Source: an uncultured Fimbriimonadales bacterium
Lineage (GTDB): Bacteria; Armatimonadota; Fimbriimonadia; Fimbriimonadales; GBS-DC
Direction: 5' to 3'
DNA: 64,000 nucleotides
NCBI GenBank assembly: GCA_937992175.1
Contig: CALKLF010000008.1
Location: 1 to 64,000, forward strand
Positions 28,975 through 39,758 of this stretch are shown piece after piece (the stretch's first letter is position 1; each line of letters starts with the position of its first letter). Position numbers and translations under genes: made by a program. The notes below the pieces were generated by a model. It searched no databases. It was given only the letters and a program-made list of their open reading frames with translations, and was not told where the DNA came from.

Positions 28975-29118
28975 TCATGATGGAAGATTTCTACCACTAT
29001 CTGTACAATCTGTCGCGGTCAGGCGTCGCAAGGCGCAGCAGCATAGTCTCCGCGTGGGTTCCGAGCGGATATTTGCGCAGAGTGATTGCGGCAGGTTCTC
29101 GTCAAGCTTGATTCTCAT
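28975..29118 (-). pseudogene. Remnant of a DUF5615 PIN-like toxin
   Basis: MRIKLDENLPQSL start motif, then frame loss; +1 frame reads LGTHAETMLLRLA. Confidence 0.45.
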
Positions 29119-29361
29119 CATTTGTTGACAGGTAAAGGCGGCAACCGACGCATTCAGCAACGCGCACAGATAGTATGACTCATCCTTATCGTCAGTCTGG
29201 TAGTAAAAGCTGGCGTTGTTCAAAATGATTCCCTTGAAGAGTTCAGGTTTCTCCCGCAAGTGAGCGGATCGGTGCAATCGCGCCGATTCGGTTTGCAGCC
29301 TTTCTATGTCGATTAAGAAGCGCATGGTGGCATCGGTGGGCATCACTGTGAATCCAGCCAC
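29119..29361 (-). pseudogene. Uncertain fragment fused upstream of the DUF5615 remnant; weak resemblance to DNA methylase specificity C-terminus
   Basis: ESYYLCALLNASVAAF. Confidence 0.25.
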
Positions 29362-29795
29362 GCACGCAACAAGTGCGGATTGATGCGTTGCCCCTGAGTC
29401 GCGAAGTAGCGATTCGTTGTGAGTACCCCTACGATGTGTCCCTCGTTGCCTACCTTCACCACGACTTTTGGTGGGTCGGTGGCATACTTGTTGAAGGCGG
29501 AAGTGGAACTGTATTTACTCCCATACTTGCTGTGGGGATTGAAAAGTCCGTCGGACTTATAGGGGCTGCCCGCGTCATACCTGTTGCCGAGCGCGTTGGA
29601 ACCGCTCCGAGCGATTCTACCGAGATTTTCGCCATCTGCGCCAATCACATAGGCGTCGAGGCGCTCCAGCTCTTCAAAGTCGCGGAACAGGGCGCGTTGA
29701 CGAGCCTCGATATCGGGCACAAGGATTTGATGAGCAGCCGAGCCGAGACCGAAAGTCATGGCTATCGTCGCCAATGCGAGCCATTGATTTCGCAT
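29343..29795 (-). CDS. Secreted hypothetical protein (YGSKYSSxSxFNKYAxxPPKVV motif)
   Basis: Signal peptide; motif typical of a conserved hypothetical family. Confidence 0.6.
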   Translation of the reverse strand: MRNQWLALATIAMTFGLGSAAHQILVPDIEARQRALFRDFEELERLDAYVIGADGENLGRIARSGSNALGNRYDAGSPYKSDGLFNPHSKYGSKYSSTSAFNKYATDPPKVVVKVGNEGHIVGVLTTNRYFATQGQRINPHLLRAWLDSQ

Positions 29796-29887
29796 CGCAG
29801 TTCCTCCTGGATGGAAAGCACTCTCTGTTCTTGGAGAGGCTTCCCTAAAAATATACCATCACCCAAGCTGTGACTTACCGATTCAGA

Positions 29888-29980
29888 GCAGGCGAGATTC
29901 CTCTCGCTTCGCTCGGAATGACAAGTTCGTTTTCGCAAAACCGTTCTGTCATTCCGAGCGAAGCGAGGAGTCTCGCCTGC
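29888..29980. repeat. Family B palindrome
   Basis: GCAGGCGAGATTCCTCTCGCTTCGCTCGGAATGACA...TGTCATTCCGAGCGAAGCGAGGAGTCTCGCCTGC. Confidence 0.9.
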
Positions 29981-30145
29981 TTCATGCCGTGTTCCAGTGG
30001 CGTTGTCGCAGGAAGCGCTTATTGCAGCGACAGTTGCACATACAAGGGATCAAGCGGAGTGTGGCTTTCTACCCGCTCTTCGAGAGCAGAACTTCGCAGG
30101 AATCGGGGGAACACGGATGTATTAAGAAAGGCAAGGAGGTATTTT

Positions 30146-31117
<972 letters not shown>

Positions 31118-31130
31118 GCAGAAGGAGGCG

Positions 31131-31337
31131 ATGATGAAGGCGGAAGTACCATCCTGGTTGGCTGTGGCACTGATTGTGCTGGCAATCGCGCTCGTTGGGG
31201 GCTGGCTTTTCTATTCAACCAGTCAGCCTGCTAACAACACCGTAATCCAGAAAGACTACGGCGACGAGTCGAACCCGTTCGGCAATCAGCCGCCGCCGCA
31301 AGGTGCACGCCCTGGCGCAGGCGCAAGCGGGCCGTGA
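31131..31337 (+). CDS. Small single-TM, Gly/Pro-rich protein paired with the pseudopilin
   Basis: MMKAEVPSWLAVALIVLAIALVGGWLF; GAAGGAGGCG SD. Confidence 0.65.
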   Translation: MMKAEVPSWLAVALIVLAIALVGGWLFYSTSQPANNTVIQKDYGDESNPFGNQPPPQGARPGAGASGP

Positions 31338-31406
31338 ACGAAACGGCTCCTCGCTGTGCTTGGAAAGGCAACGGTTGCTATACCAATAGGGGTTTCAAGG
31401 ACACAG

Positions 31407-31471
31407 TTCGTCGGCGGGGGCACCGACACTACGCACGCGCTCGTAGCGTCGGCGTCTCCGCCGACGATTCG
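31407..31471. repeat. Family C palindrome
   Basis: TTCGTCGGCGGGGGCACCGACACTACG..CGTAGCGTCGGCGTCTCCGCCGACGATT. Confidence 0.8.
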
Positions 31472-31482
31472 ACTGCCCGAAC

Positions 31483-33075
31483 CTAATGTGCGATATGGTG
31501 CGCCCGCACCTCGCGCACAACGGTGACCTTTACCTGACCTGGATACTCCAGCTCGGACTGGATTTTGTGCGCAATTTCACGGGCAAGCTGATGGGCGCGC
31601 AAATCGTCCACCTCGTTCGGCTTGACCAGCACGCGCACCTCGCGCCCCGCCTGAATCGCGTACACTTTCTCTACCCCTTCGAAGCTCATGGCGATGCGCT
31701 CCAGTTCCTGCATACGGCGCAGGTACTGCTGGAGCGACTCGCGCCGCGCCCCCGGACGCGCCGCCGAAATCGAGTCGGCGATAATCACCACATGCGCTTC
31801 GAGGCTGGCGGGCGGGATATCGTGATGGTGCGCGCCGACGGCGTTGCACACAATCTCGCTCTCACCGTAGCGACGCAGGAGCTCCATGCCAATCAGCGCG
31901 TGCGGTCCCTCGGTGGTGTTTTCCAGCGCCTTGCCGATATCATGAAAGAGGGCGGCGCGTTTGACCACGCGCGTATCCAGCTTCAGCTCCGCCGCGAGCA
32001 AGCCCGCCAGAGTTGCCACCTCGATGGAGTGATCCAACACATTTTGCGCGTAGCTGGTGCGGTAGCGCAGCTTGCCGAGCGTGCGCACAATCTCAGGGTG
32101 GACGCCCGTCAATCCGACCTGCAGCACGGCTTCCTCGCCCGTCTGCCAGATGCGTCGCTCCACCTCGCTCTTGGCGCGTTCGTACTCCTCTTCGATGCGG
32201 GCGGGGTGGATGCGCCCGTCGTTAATCAGGTTCAGCATCGTGATTCGGGCGATTTCGCGGCGGATTGGCTCGAACGAGGACAGTACGACCGCTTCAGGCG
32301 TGTCGTCGATGACCACATCGACGCCCGTGATATGCTCAAAGTGGCGGATGTTGCGTCCTTCGCGTCCGATAATGCGCCCTTTGATGTCCTCGCTGGGCAA
32401 ATGGATGACCGTAATCGTGTTCTGCGCGACATGCTCGACCACGCAGCGCTGCACGGTGTCCAGAATCACCTCGCGGGCGCGGCGCTCGGCGTCGCGTCGG
32501 GCGTCTTCTTCGATTTGCCGTGCGAGAATCGCGGCTTCGTGTTCGATTTCGTCGCGAATCTCTTTCAGGAGCAGTTCGCGCGCCTGCTCCGCGCTCATGC
32601 CACTGATGCGCTCCAGCTCGAAGCGCCGCTGGTGCATCAGCTCGCGCAGCTCGCCCTGTTTCTTGGTGAGCAGCGCCTCGCGCTCCATCAGCGTATGCTC
32701 TTTCTGTTCGAGCAGTTCGAATCGATGTTCGAGCAGTTCCTCACGCTGGAGCAGGCGTTGCTCGAGGCGCAGGATTTCCGAGCGTTTCTCGCGGGCTTCC
32801 TGTTCCGCTTGTTCGATGATTTTGTGCGCCTCTTCACGGGCTTGCAGGCTCGCCTCGCGTTTGAGCGTTTCGCACTCGCGTTCCAGTTGCGTGCGCTGTT
32901 GCGCGAGTCGCTCGGTCTCGCGGCGCGCTTCTTCGAGGGCGCGCTGCGCCTCTAAGTTTTCCTGCTGGGTCTGGCTACTCAGGTGCGCCTGCGCGCGTCG
33001 ACTTGCGAGCCAGTACCCCGCACCCGCGGCAACCAGCGCGACAACAACGGTTATAACGCCGAATATGAGTTCCAT
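31483..33075 (-). CDS. rny: Ribonuclease Y
   Basis: N-terminal TM + coiled coil, KH domain GRIIGREGRNIRHFEHITGVDVVIDDTPE, HD domain LFHDIGKA. Confidence 0.96.
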   Translation of the reverse strand: MELIFGVITVVVALVAAGAGYWLASRRAQAHLSSQTQQENLEAQRALEEARRETERLAQQRTQLERECETLKREASLQAREEAHKIIEQAEQEAREKRSEILRLEQRLLQREELLEHRFELLEQKEHTLMEREALLTKKQGELRELMHQRRFELERISGMSAEQARELLLKEIRDEIEHEAAILARQIEEDARRDAERRAREVILDTVQRCVVEHVAQNTITVIHLPSEDIKGRIIGREGRNIRHFEHITGVDVVIDDTPEAVVLSSFEPIRREIARITMLNLINDGRIHPARIEEEYERAKSEVERRIWQTGEEAVLQVGLTGVHPEIVRTLGKLRYRTSYAQNVLDHSIEVATLAGLLAAELKLDTRVVKRAALFHDIGKALENTTEGPHALIGMELLRRYGESEIVCNAVGAHHHDIPPASLEAHVVIIADSISAARPGARRESLQQYLRRMQELERIAMSFEGVEKVYAIQAGREVRVLVKPNEVDDLRAHQLAREIAHKIQSELEYPGQVKVTVVREVRAHHIAH

Positions 33076-33100
33076 AGAAACCTCCTTGAGCGTATTGGGA

Positions 33101-33565
33101 CTACGGCTCGTCGTTCAGGCGCGGGTTCCAACGGCGCAGGGCGTTCTGGGCGAGTTCGGGTTCGAAACCACGCTGCAGCAGGAACCGAAACCAGCGCGCG
33201 ACTTCGCGCGGCTCGGCTTCTGCGGGCGGCTCGCCAAAACGCCTGAAAAGAGCGTGCACGGCGCGGCTCTCCTCGTCGCCCTCCAGTTCGGGCGGACTCA
33301 AGCCGCGGCGGGCGAACTCTTGCTCGATGCGCGAGCGACCCGACGGCTGCTCATCGGTATAGCGCTCGGTCAGGCGTTCACTCAGACGCTCGTCCGAGAG
33401 ATACCCTTCGGCACGGAGCCACTCGATAGCTTCGCGTGTTTCCGATTCGTCGTAGCCTTTCGCGGCTAATCGCTGCGCCAGTTCATAAGTGGATAGGTCG
33501 CGCACCCTGAGCCAGCGCAGCGACTGCGCAATCGCCTGCGCCAGGCGTCCCGATTGCCCCTGCAT
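33101..33565 (-). CDS. recX: Regulatory protein RecX
   Basis: RDLSTYELAQRLAAKGYDESETREAIEWLRAEGYLSDERLSERLTERY. Confidence 0.82.
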   Translation of the reverse strand: MQGQSGRLAQAIAQSLRWLRVRDLSTYELAQRLAAKGYDESETREAIEWLRAEGYLSDERLSERLTERYTDEQPSGRSRIEQEFARRGLSPPELEGDEESRAVHALFRRFGEPPAEAEPREVARWFRFLLQRGFEPELAQNALRRWNPRLNDEP

Positions 33566-33650
33566 CGCTCGCCTGCCTCCAGAACGACGAACGCTTCACG
33601 GCGGCAGACTCATCCTGCCGAGGATGATTCAATTAATGATACCCAACCGC

Positions 33651-34118
33651 TCAGCGTTTAGTTCCGTCGGGCGGGCGAATGAAAATCTGGGTCAGGTAAT
33701 AGCGTCGATCGCGCGGGCAATAGACCACGCCGACCCCTGCATGGGTGAACTCTTTTTGCAGGATGTTCGCGCGATGTCCCGGGCTTTCCATCCATCCCTG
33801 CACGGCGACCTGCGCGGGGTTCTCATAGCCGTGCAGCATAAAGATATTCTCGCCGCAGGCGCGCCACGGGACGCGGAAACGGTTCAGGCGTTTATCCACA
33901 TTGCCCAGTCGGGGGTCTTCGTGGTCGAAAAAGTTCCGTTCCGCCATGTTTTTGCTGTGGTCGCGGGCGGCGCGGGCGACATCCTCGCGCCATACAAGCG
34001 GCGGCAGTTTCGCGCGACAGCGCTGCTCGTTAACTAGGTGATGCACGCGCTGCTCCAGATCGCGCAGCTCGCGCTCGGTCGGCTCCTTTCGCGATGGTTC
34101 CCGGCGTCGTTGCGGCAT
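33651..34118 (-). CDS. CAP/SCP-domain protein
   Basis: HSKNMAERNFFDHEDP; CGENIF; WMESPGHRANIL. Confidence 0.88.
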   Translation of the reverse strand: MPQRRREPSRKEPTERELRDLEQRVHHLVNEQRCRAKLPPLVWREDVARAARDHSKNMAERNFFDHEDPRLGNVDKRLNRFRVPWRACGENIFMLHGYENPAQVAVQGWMESPGHRANILQKEFTHAGVGVVYCPRDRRYYLTQIFIRPPDGTKR

Positions 34119-34304
34119 GACGCTTCTTCCTATTCCAGTTCGATTCTGCGTTCACGCAGGGCGTTGCGCAATCGCTCAGCCCACGGTTTCGCTCGCCGAG
34201 CGCGGTTCGGTTTTGTGGGCGCAGACGCCTGAGTCGCCATAACATGCCAATTATACCGATTATTAGCAGGAGGCGCGCCAGCGACGGCGAACCTTAGGAG
34301 CGTC

Positions 34305-35105
34305 ATGGCAAAACGCGGTGTGATGGAAGTCTCGCTGGTGTTCCCCGAAGCCGAAATAATTCGGCGCTATTATCGCGGGCTGATTTATCTGGCGGCGCGC
34401 ACCTGCTACAGCGAGAAGACGCCCCAGCAAATCTGGGGCGAGTTCCTCGCCGACAAGACGCCCCCAGAGCGAGTGATGAAGCTAATTGAACATGTGGTGG
34501 AATCGGGGCACCACAGCACGATTGAGCATATCAGCTTCACCTTCGCGATATCGGGGGTGAGCCGTGCGCTGAGCCATCAGCTCGTGCGCCATCGCATCGG
34601 CGTCGCGTTCGATCAGCAGAGCCAGCGCTATGTGAAATACAAGGAGCCGCAGTATGTCACCCCGCCCAGCATCGAGGCGAACCCCGACGCGCTGCAGGAG
34701 TTCGAACGCTTCCGCGATGTGAGCGAGGAGATTTACCACCGCTTTCTGGAGCAGGGCATCCCCGCGGAGGACGCGCGGTTCATCTTCCCCAACGCCGTGA
34801 CGACCAATCTGATTATGACGGTGAACCTGCGGCAGCTAATGCACATGGCGGGGCTGCGCCTGTGCACGCTCGCCCAGTGGGAAATTCGACAGATGTTCAA
34901 ACTGATTCGCAAAGAGGTGATGGCGGCGGATCCGTACTTTGGCAAGTTGCTGGTTCCCAAGTGCGTGCCGCTGGGCTATTGCGACGAGAAGCGCAACGAG
35001 GACGAACACTGCAAGATACGCCCCCACAAGAACTCAGTGTTCCGCGTGTGGGAGCTGTATAAGCGGGGGAACTTGGTCGAGCGAACGAACCCGGATGGCC
35101 AATAG
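34305..35105 (+). CDS. thyX: Flavin-dependent thymidylate synthase
   Basis: LVRHRIGVAFDQQSQRYV ThyX-type motif. Confidence 0.9.
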   Translation: MAKRGVMEVSLVFPEAEIIRRYYRGLIYLAARTCYSEKTPQQIWGEFLADKTPPERVMKLIEHVVESGHHSTIEHISFTFAISGVSRALSHQLVRHRIGVAFDQQSQRYVKYKEPQYVTPPSIEANPDALQEFERFRDVSEEIYHRFLEQGIPAEDARFIFPNAVTTNLIMTVNLRQLMHMAGLRLCTLAQWEIRQMFKLIRKEVMAADPYFGKLLVPKCVPLGYCDEKRNEDEHCKIRPHKNSVFRVWELYKRGNLVERTNPDGQ

Positions 35106-35141
35106 CACGCTACAGCGACTCGGTCGGTATAATTCCCTTCG

Positions 35142-36005
35142 ATGAAGCCGTCGGAGTGGCTTGCGATTCGCGTGGTGGCGCCGCCGCCTGCATGGGATGC
35201 CGTCGCCGCCGTGCTGATCGATTCAGGCTGCGCGGGCGTGGAGCTGCGCGACCAGCCCTATAGCGTGGTCGCGTACCTTCCCCAATCGGAGCAGGAGCGC
35301 ATTCCGACCATCGAGGCGCAGCTGCAGCGTCTCCCCGAATACGATCTGCCCCCTGTCCACAAGTTCGAGGTGCAATCCGTGAATGAGCAGAACTGGCACA
35401 CGGCGTGGCGTCGCTATTTTCGCAGTCGTCGGTTCGGGGAGCGGATTCGCGTACAGCCCAGCTGGAGCCGTCATCAGCCCACCCATGACGAGATTCTGAT
35501 TCAGCTGGATCCTGGGCTAGCATTCGGCACAGGGGGGCACGCCACCACCGCGTTGTGTCTGGAACTGCTGGAGCAGTACCTGCAGCCTGGGGTGCGTGTC
35601 GCGGATGTGGGGACGGGCACGGGGATTTTAGCGATTGCGGCGGCGAAGCTCGGCGCGCGCGAGGTCATTGCCGTCGACAACGACGAACTCGCCGTCAAGA
35701 TTGCGCAGGGCAATATCGAGCGCAACGGCGTCGCGGAGCGCGTGCGGGCGCAGGTTGGCGACGGCTTCCACGCGCTGGAGGGAACTTTTGACCTGATTGT
35801 GTGCAACATCATCAGCGAGTTTCTAATCGCGAGTGCGCCGCAGGTTCCGCCGTGGCTGGATACGGGGGGCGTCTATCTGATTTCAGGAACCAGCGGGCGC
35901 AACTGGCGCAGAGGCGTGCGCCGCGCGATTGAATCTGCAGGTTTGACGCTGGAGGAGGTGCGCAAACGCCGTACATGGGTCGCCGCCGCGTTTCGCAAGT
36001 TGTGA
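35142..36005 (+). CDS. prmA: Ribosomal protein L11 methyltransferase
   Basis: DPGLAFGTGGHATTALCLELLE; VADVGTGTGILAIAAAKLGA; CNIISEFLI. Confidence 0.93.
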   Translation: MKPSEWLAIRVVAPPPAWDAVAAVLIDSGCAGVELRDQPYSVVAYLPQSEQERIPTIEAQLQRLPEYDLPPVHKFEVQSVNEQNWHTAWRRYFRSRRFGERIRVQPSWSRHQPTHDEILIQLDPGLAFGTGGHATTALCLELLEQYLQPGVRVADVGTGTGILAIAAAKLGAREVIAVDNDELAVKIAQGNIERNGVAERVRAQVGDGFHALEGTFDLIVCNIISEFLIASAPQVPPWLDTGGVYLISGTSGRNWRRGVRRAIESAGLTLEEVRKRRTWVAAAFRKL

Positions 36006-36727
36006 CTCCGCGCGCCCTGCCGCGCTTTTTCGTGTCGCCTGACGCCCTCGAGGCGCGCGCCCTGCCCGTCGAGGTGGCGCATCAGGTTCGGCATGTGCTG
36101 CGCCTGAAAGGGGGCGACAGGATTTGCCTGCTGAACGGAGTTGGGGGCGTTTATCTGGCGCAACTCGGCGAGGGTGCACAGATTACCAGCCTGCAGCCCG
36201 CCGCGCTGGAGACCGAACTCCCCGTCGTGGTCGCCGTGTTGCAGTCGCTCGTTCGCTCGGAGAAAGCGGAGACGGTCGTTCGGCTCTGCGTACAGGGTGG
36301 GGCGCAGGCGGTTCACTTCGCCCGTAGCGAACGCTCGCTCGTTAAGTGGGAGCCGAGTAAGCAACAGAAACATGCTGAACGCTGGCAGAAAATCGCGCGG
36401 GAGGAGGCGGAGCTTACCTGTCGCGCTCGGCTGCCTGAGGTGCGTCTCATGGAAGACTGGCGCGCGGCGTTCCAGAACCTGCCGCGCCCCGTGTTCGTGC
36501 TGGACGAGTGGGAAGGCGCGATGCCACTCAAACAATGCTGCCGTCGCATACCGCTGCCCGACGCGCTGAGCCTCGTGATCGGTCCCGAAGGCGGTTTCAG
36601 CCCCGCCGAGCGTGAGTGGATGGCTATGCAACCCGATGTTCATGCCGTGTCGCTCGGCGCGCGCGTGCTGCGCACAGAAACGGCGGCGTTCTACGCGCTT
36701 GCGCAGATTGCAGCGTTGTGGGAATAG
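35975..36727 (+). CDS. rsmE: 16S rRNA m3U1498 methyltransferase
   Basis: LVIGPEGGFSPAEREWM; SLGARVLRTETAAFYALAQI. Confidence 0.93.
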   Translation: MGRRRVSQVVTPRALPRFFVSPDALEARALPVEVAHQVRHVLRLKGGDRICLLNGVGGVYLAQLGEGAQITSLQPAALETELPVVVAVLQSLVRSEKAETVVRLCVQGGAQAVHFARSERSLVKWEPSKQQKHAERWQKIAREEAELTCRARLPEVRLMEDWRAAFQNLPRPVFVLDEWEGAMPLKQCCRRIPLPDALSLVIGPEGGFSPAEREWMAMQPDVHAVSLGARVLRTETAAFYALAQIAALWE

Positions 36728-36760
36728 CGTTCTCAAGCCTGTTTGCTAACAACTATGAAT

Positions 36761-36855
36761 AGATTCCTCGCTCCGCTCGGAATGACAGTTGTTGTCATGG
36801 CTCTTCCCAGAATGACAACAACTGTCATTCCGAGCGGAGCGAGGAATCTCGCCTG
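36761..36855. repeat. Family B palindrome
   Basis: AGATTCCTCGCTCCGCTCGGAATGACA...TGTCATTCCGAGCGGAGCGAGGAATCT. Confidence 0.92.
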
Positions 36856-36938
36856 CTCAAAATGATGGGTAGTAGCTTGGGTTTCTTAACACCTGCTTAA
36901 CATGCCCCCCTGTATAATTTTTCGCGTGGAGGTAAGCC

Positions 36939-37847
36939 ATGCGCAATCGAGGTTTTACGCTGATTGAACTGCTGGTAGTCATCGCGATTATCGCGATTCT
37001 GGCGGCGATCCTGTTCCCTGTGTTCGCTCAGGCGCGGGAGAAGGCGCGCCAGACAGGCTGTCTGTCGAATGTGAAGCAAATCGGACTGGGTGTGCAGATG
37101 TATATCCAGGACTACGACGAGTATGTGCCGCGGAATGCCTTTGCCGATCCGCCCCGCGTGCTGGAGGGCGACCACTTCGTGAACTGCTCCTCGCCCCGCT
37201 GGATGGATGTGCTGCAGCCCTACACGAAGAACACCGACATTCACAACTGTCCGAGCGACCCGTTCGCGCCAATTCGCGGTACGCTGCCCAACGGTACAGC
37301 GCATACCCTCGCTGAGAACAAGCGGTATGTGTATCAGCCTTATTCGCCCGATGGGCGCGATGTGCGCCGCGAGGCGGACTGCGGCGACCCGAACGGTCAG
37401 ACGAATGTTGGACGCCGTTTTGGCAGCTACGCGATTAACAATATGTACTACGGGGGCTGCGGCAACGGCGTGACCTTCCGCAACAACAACTTCTCCACCT
37501 GCACGCCGCCCAACAACAAGCCGCTGGCGATGGCGGCAGAACCTGCCGACACCGTGCTGATTGCCGAAGTGCAGAACATGGGGCAGAGCGCGGACTTCTA
37601 TCGCGCCGACCTCGTGCGCGACGATCAGCCCACTCGCGCGGTGGAGACCTTCCCGTTCCCCGCGCTGCTGAACCGTCGCAACAACGGCGCGATTCTCGGA
37701 CGCCACATGAAGCTCTCCAATGTCGTGTGGATGGACGGGCATGCGAAAGCCGTCACGCTGAACTATCTGGCGGAGACGAACCCGAACATCTGCGGCACGA
37801 CCTGCGTGATGTTCCGCTTCACGGTGGACGACGACAAGCCACGCTAA
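36939..37847 (+). CDS. DUF1559-type pseudopilin
   Basis: [65 protein letters not shown] at 36913. Confidence 0.93.
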   Translation: MRNRGFTLIELLVVIAIIAILAAILFPVFAQAREKARQTGCLSNVKQIGLGVQMYIQDYDEYVPRNAFADPPRVLEGDHFVNCSSPRWMDVLQPYTKNTDIHNCPSDPFAPIRGTLPNGTAHTLAENKRYVYQPYSPDGRDVRREADCGDPNGQTNVGRRFGSYAINNMYYGGCGNGVTFRNNNFSTCTPPNNKPLAMAAEPADTVLIAEVQNMGQSADFYRADLVRDDQPTRAVETFPFPALLNRRNNGAILGRHMKLSNVVWMDGHAKAVTLNYLAETNPNICGTTCVMFRFTVDDDKPR

Positions 37848-37861
37848 GTTAAACTGTCATC

Positions 37862-37926
37862 GCCGTTCGCGGGGACGCCGACGCTACACGAAACGGGTGC
37901 GTAGCGTCGGCGTCCCCGCAGACGAT
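37862..37926. repeat. Family C palindrome
   Basis: GCGGGGACGCCGACGCTAC..GTAGCGTCGGCGTCCCCGC. Confidence 0.85.
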
Positions 37927-37985
37927 TCTATCGCCTCTCTCGACAGGTCTGTGTCAGGTAAACTTTTCTTTCGGAGGCAAGCAGG

Positions 37986-38546
37986 ATGGCGAAGGTTCTG
38001 GAGAAACCCGCACGGCGCAAACGCAAAATGACCGAGGCAGAATTCATGCGCCTGCCTGACGATGGACGCAAGTACGAACTGGTTGACGGGGAGGCAAAGG
38101 AAGTGCCTGCGAGTGTGAAGCACGATGTAATCGCGATTGAACTGGCAGTGCGCCTCAAGCCGCTAGTGGCGGAGGCGGCATACCTTGCAGGGACGCAGGC
38201 AGGTTTTCGCATGACAACAGGGAACATTCGCGCCCCTGACCTGTCGGTGATTTTCAAAAACAGCCTGCCTCAAGGCAAGCTCCCTGACGGTTTCGGCGAC
38301 CGTGCGCCCGACCTCGCCATCGAAATCGTTTCCCCGAATGAAGATATGCCTGACCTGATGCGTAAAATCGGCGAATACTTTGAATCGGGCGCGAAGCAGG
38401 TCTGGCTGCTGTTTCCTGAACGCAAGCGGGTCATCGTCTATGACTCGCCGTTTGAGCAGACCGTCCTCAACGAGAACGACACGCTCACCACGCCACTCAT
38501 TCCTGAGTTCCGCGCGCGCGTAGGCGATCTATTTGAAGCGGAGTAG
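37986..38546 (+). CDS. Uma2-family endonuclease-like protein
   Basis: YELVDGEAKEVPAS, PDLSVIF, PDLAIEIVSPNE, GAKQVWLLFPERKRVIVY. Confidence 0.88.
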   Translation: MAKVLEKPARRKRKMTEAEFMRLPDDGRKYELVDGEAKEVPASVKHDVIAIELAVRLKPLVAEAAYLAGTQAGFRMTTGNIRAPDLSVIFKNSLPQGKLPDGFGDRAPDLAIEIVSPNEDMPDLMRKIGEYFESGAKQVWLLFPERKRVIVYDSPFEQTVLNENDTLTTPLIPEFRARVGDLFEAE

Positions 38547-38555
38547 CCCCCGCCG

Positions 38556-39359
38556 ATGCAGGAGACCCTGATTCGTTTCTGGGAGCGTCAAAGCGACGCG
38601 ATTCTCAAAAGCGCGTTGCAGGTCGCGCTGATTATCGTGCTGGTGATTGTGGCGCGGTGGCTGGGTGGGCGCGTCATTCTGTTCATCACCCGCGCGCTCA
38701 CCAGTAAAATCGAAATCTCCGAACGCCGACAGGCGCAAATCAAGACTATCGGCGCACTGCTCAACAGCATTCTGGGCTATGCGCTGCTGTTCGTCGGGCT
38801 GCTCAGCATTCTGGGCGCGCTGGGGGTGAATTTGGGTCCCGTGCTAGCGACGGTGGGCGTCACGGGACTGGCGGTCAGCTTCGGCGCGCAGCAGCTGGTG
38901 CGCGATGTGATTAACGGCTTCTTTATCCTGGTGGAGGATCAGTTCACCGTCGGCGAGGAAGTGACCATCGACGGCGTTCACGGCACTGTGGAGACGATGG
39001 GCATGCGCATCACCCGCATCCGGGACGATCAGGGTCGGCTGGTGACCTTCGCGAACAGCAGCATTAACCGTGTGATAAACCACAGTCGGGGCAAGGCGGC
39101 GATTAGCGTGGAGGTGGGCGTCGCGGCGGAGTACGGGCTGACCGCGGCGCGGGAGTGGCTCAAGGAGACCGTCTGCGTGTTTCGCCATCCTGCGCTGCAG
39201 GGCGAGCTGGAGGTGGTGGGACCGCGCACGCTGGACACGACGCGCTATACTTTCCAGATTCGGGGACACGCGTTCCCGTCGCAGGCGGATACGGTAGCCG
39301 ACGCCCTGCGCGAGCATCTGCTCCTGCAGGCGAAAGCGGACGGGACGCCGCTCAGTTGA
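38556..39359 (+). CDS. MscS-family mechanosensitive channel
   Basis: ATVGVTGLAVSFGAQQLVRDVINGFFILVEDQFTVGEEVTI. Confidence 0.93.
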   Translation: MQETLIRFWERQSDAILKSALQVALIIVLVIVARWLGGRVILFITRALTSKIEISERRQAQIKTIGALLNSILGYALLFVGLLSILGALGVNLGPVLATVGVTGLAVSFGAQQLVRDVINGFFILVEDQFTVGEEVTIDGVHGTVETMGMRITRIRDDQGRLVTFANSSINRVINHSRGKAAISVEVGVAAEYGLTAAREWLKETVCVFRHPALQGELEVVGPRTLDTTRYTFQIRGHAFPSQADTVADALREHLLLQAKADGTPLS

Positions 39360-39425
39360 CGCAGTGCGGGTTTTAGCAGGAATCTGGCTCAGGCTCTCGA
39401 ACCTGCCCCTCTCAGGAGGGAGAAA

Positions 39426-39758
39426 ATGCTGATTACTACACTGCCCGAAGTGCCCGGCTACCGCATCGTGAAGGTGCTGGGCGTTGTGAAAGGGAACACG
39501 GTGCGAGCGACCCATCTGGGCAAAGATTTTCTGGCTGGATTGCGCCAGCTGGTGGGCGGCGAGCTAAAGGAATATACGGAGATGCTCTCCAACGCGCGGG
39601 CGGAGTCGGAACGACGCATGATGGAAGAGGCGGCGCGACTGGGCGCGAACGCCGTCGTGAATGTGCGCTTTGTGTCGGGCAATATCACACAAAATTCCGC
39701 CGAGATTCTGGTATACGGCACGGCGGTCGTCGTGGAGCCGATACAGGGAGAGGGATAG
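39426..39758 (+). CDS. YbjQ/DUF74 family protein
   Basis: VLGVVKGNTVRATHLGKDF..., EAARLGANAVVNVRF. Confidence 0.88.
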   Translation: MLITTLPEVPGYRIVKVLGVVKGNTVRATHLGKDFLAGLRQLVGGELKEYTEMLSNARAESERRMMEEAARLGANAVVNVRFVSGNITQNSAEILVYGTAVVVEPIQGEG

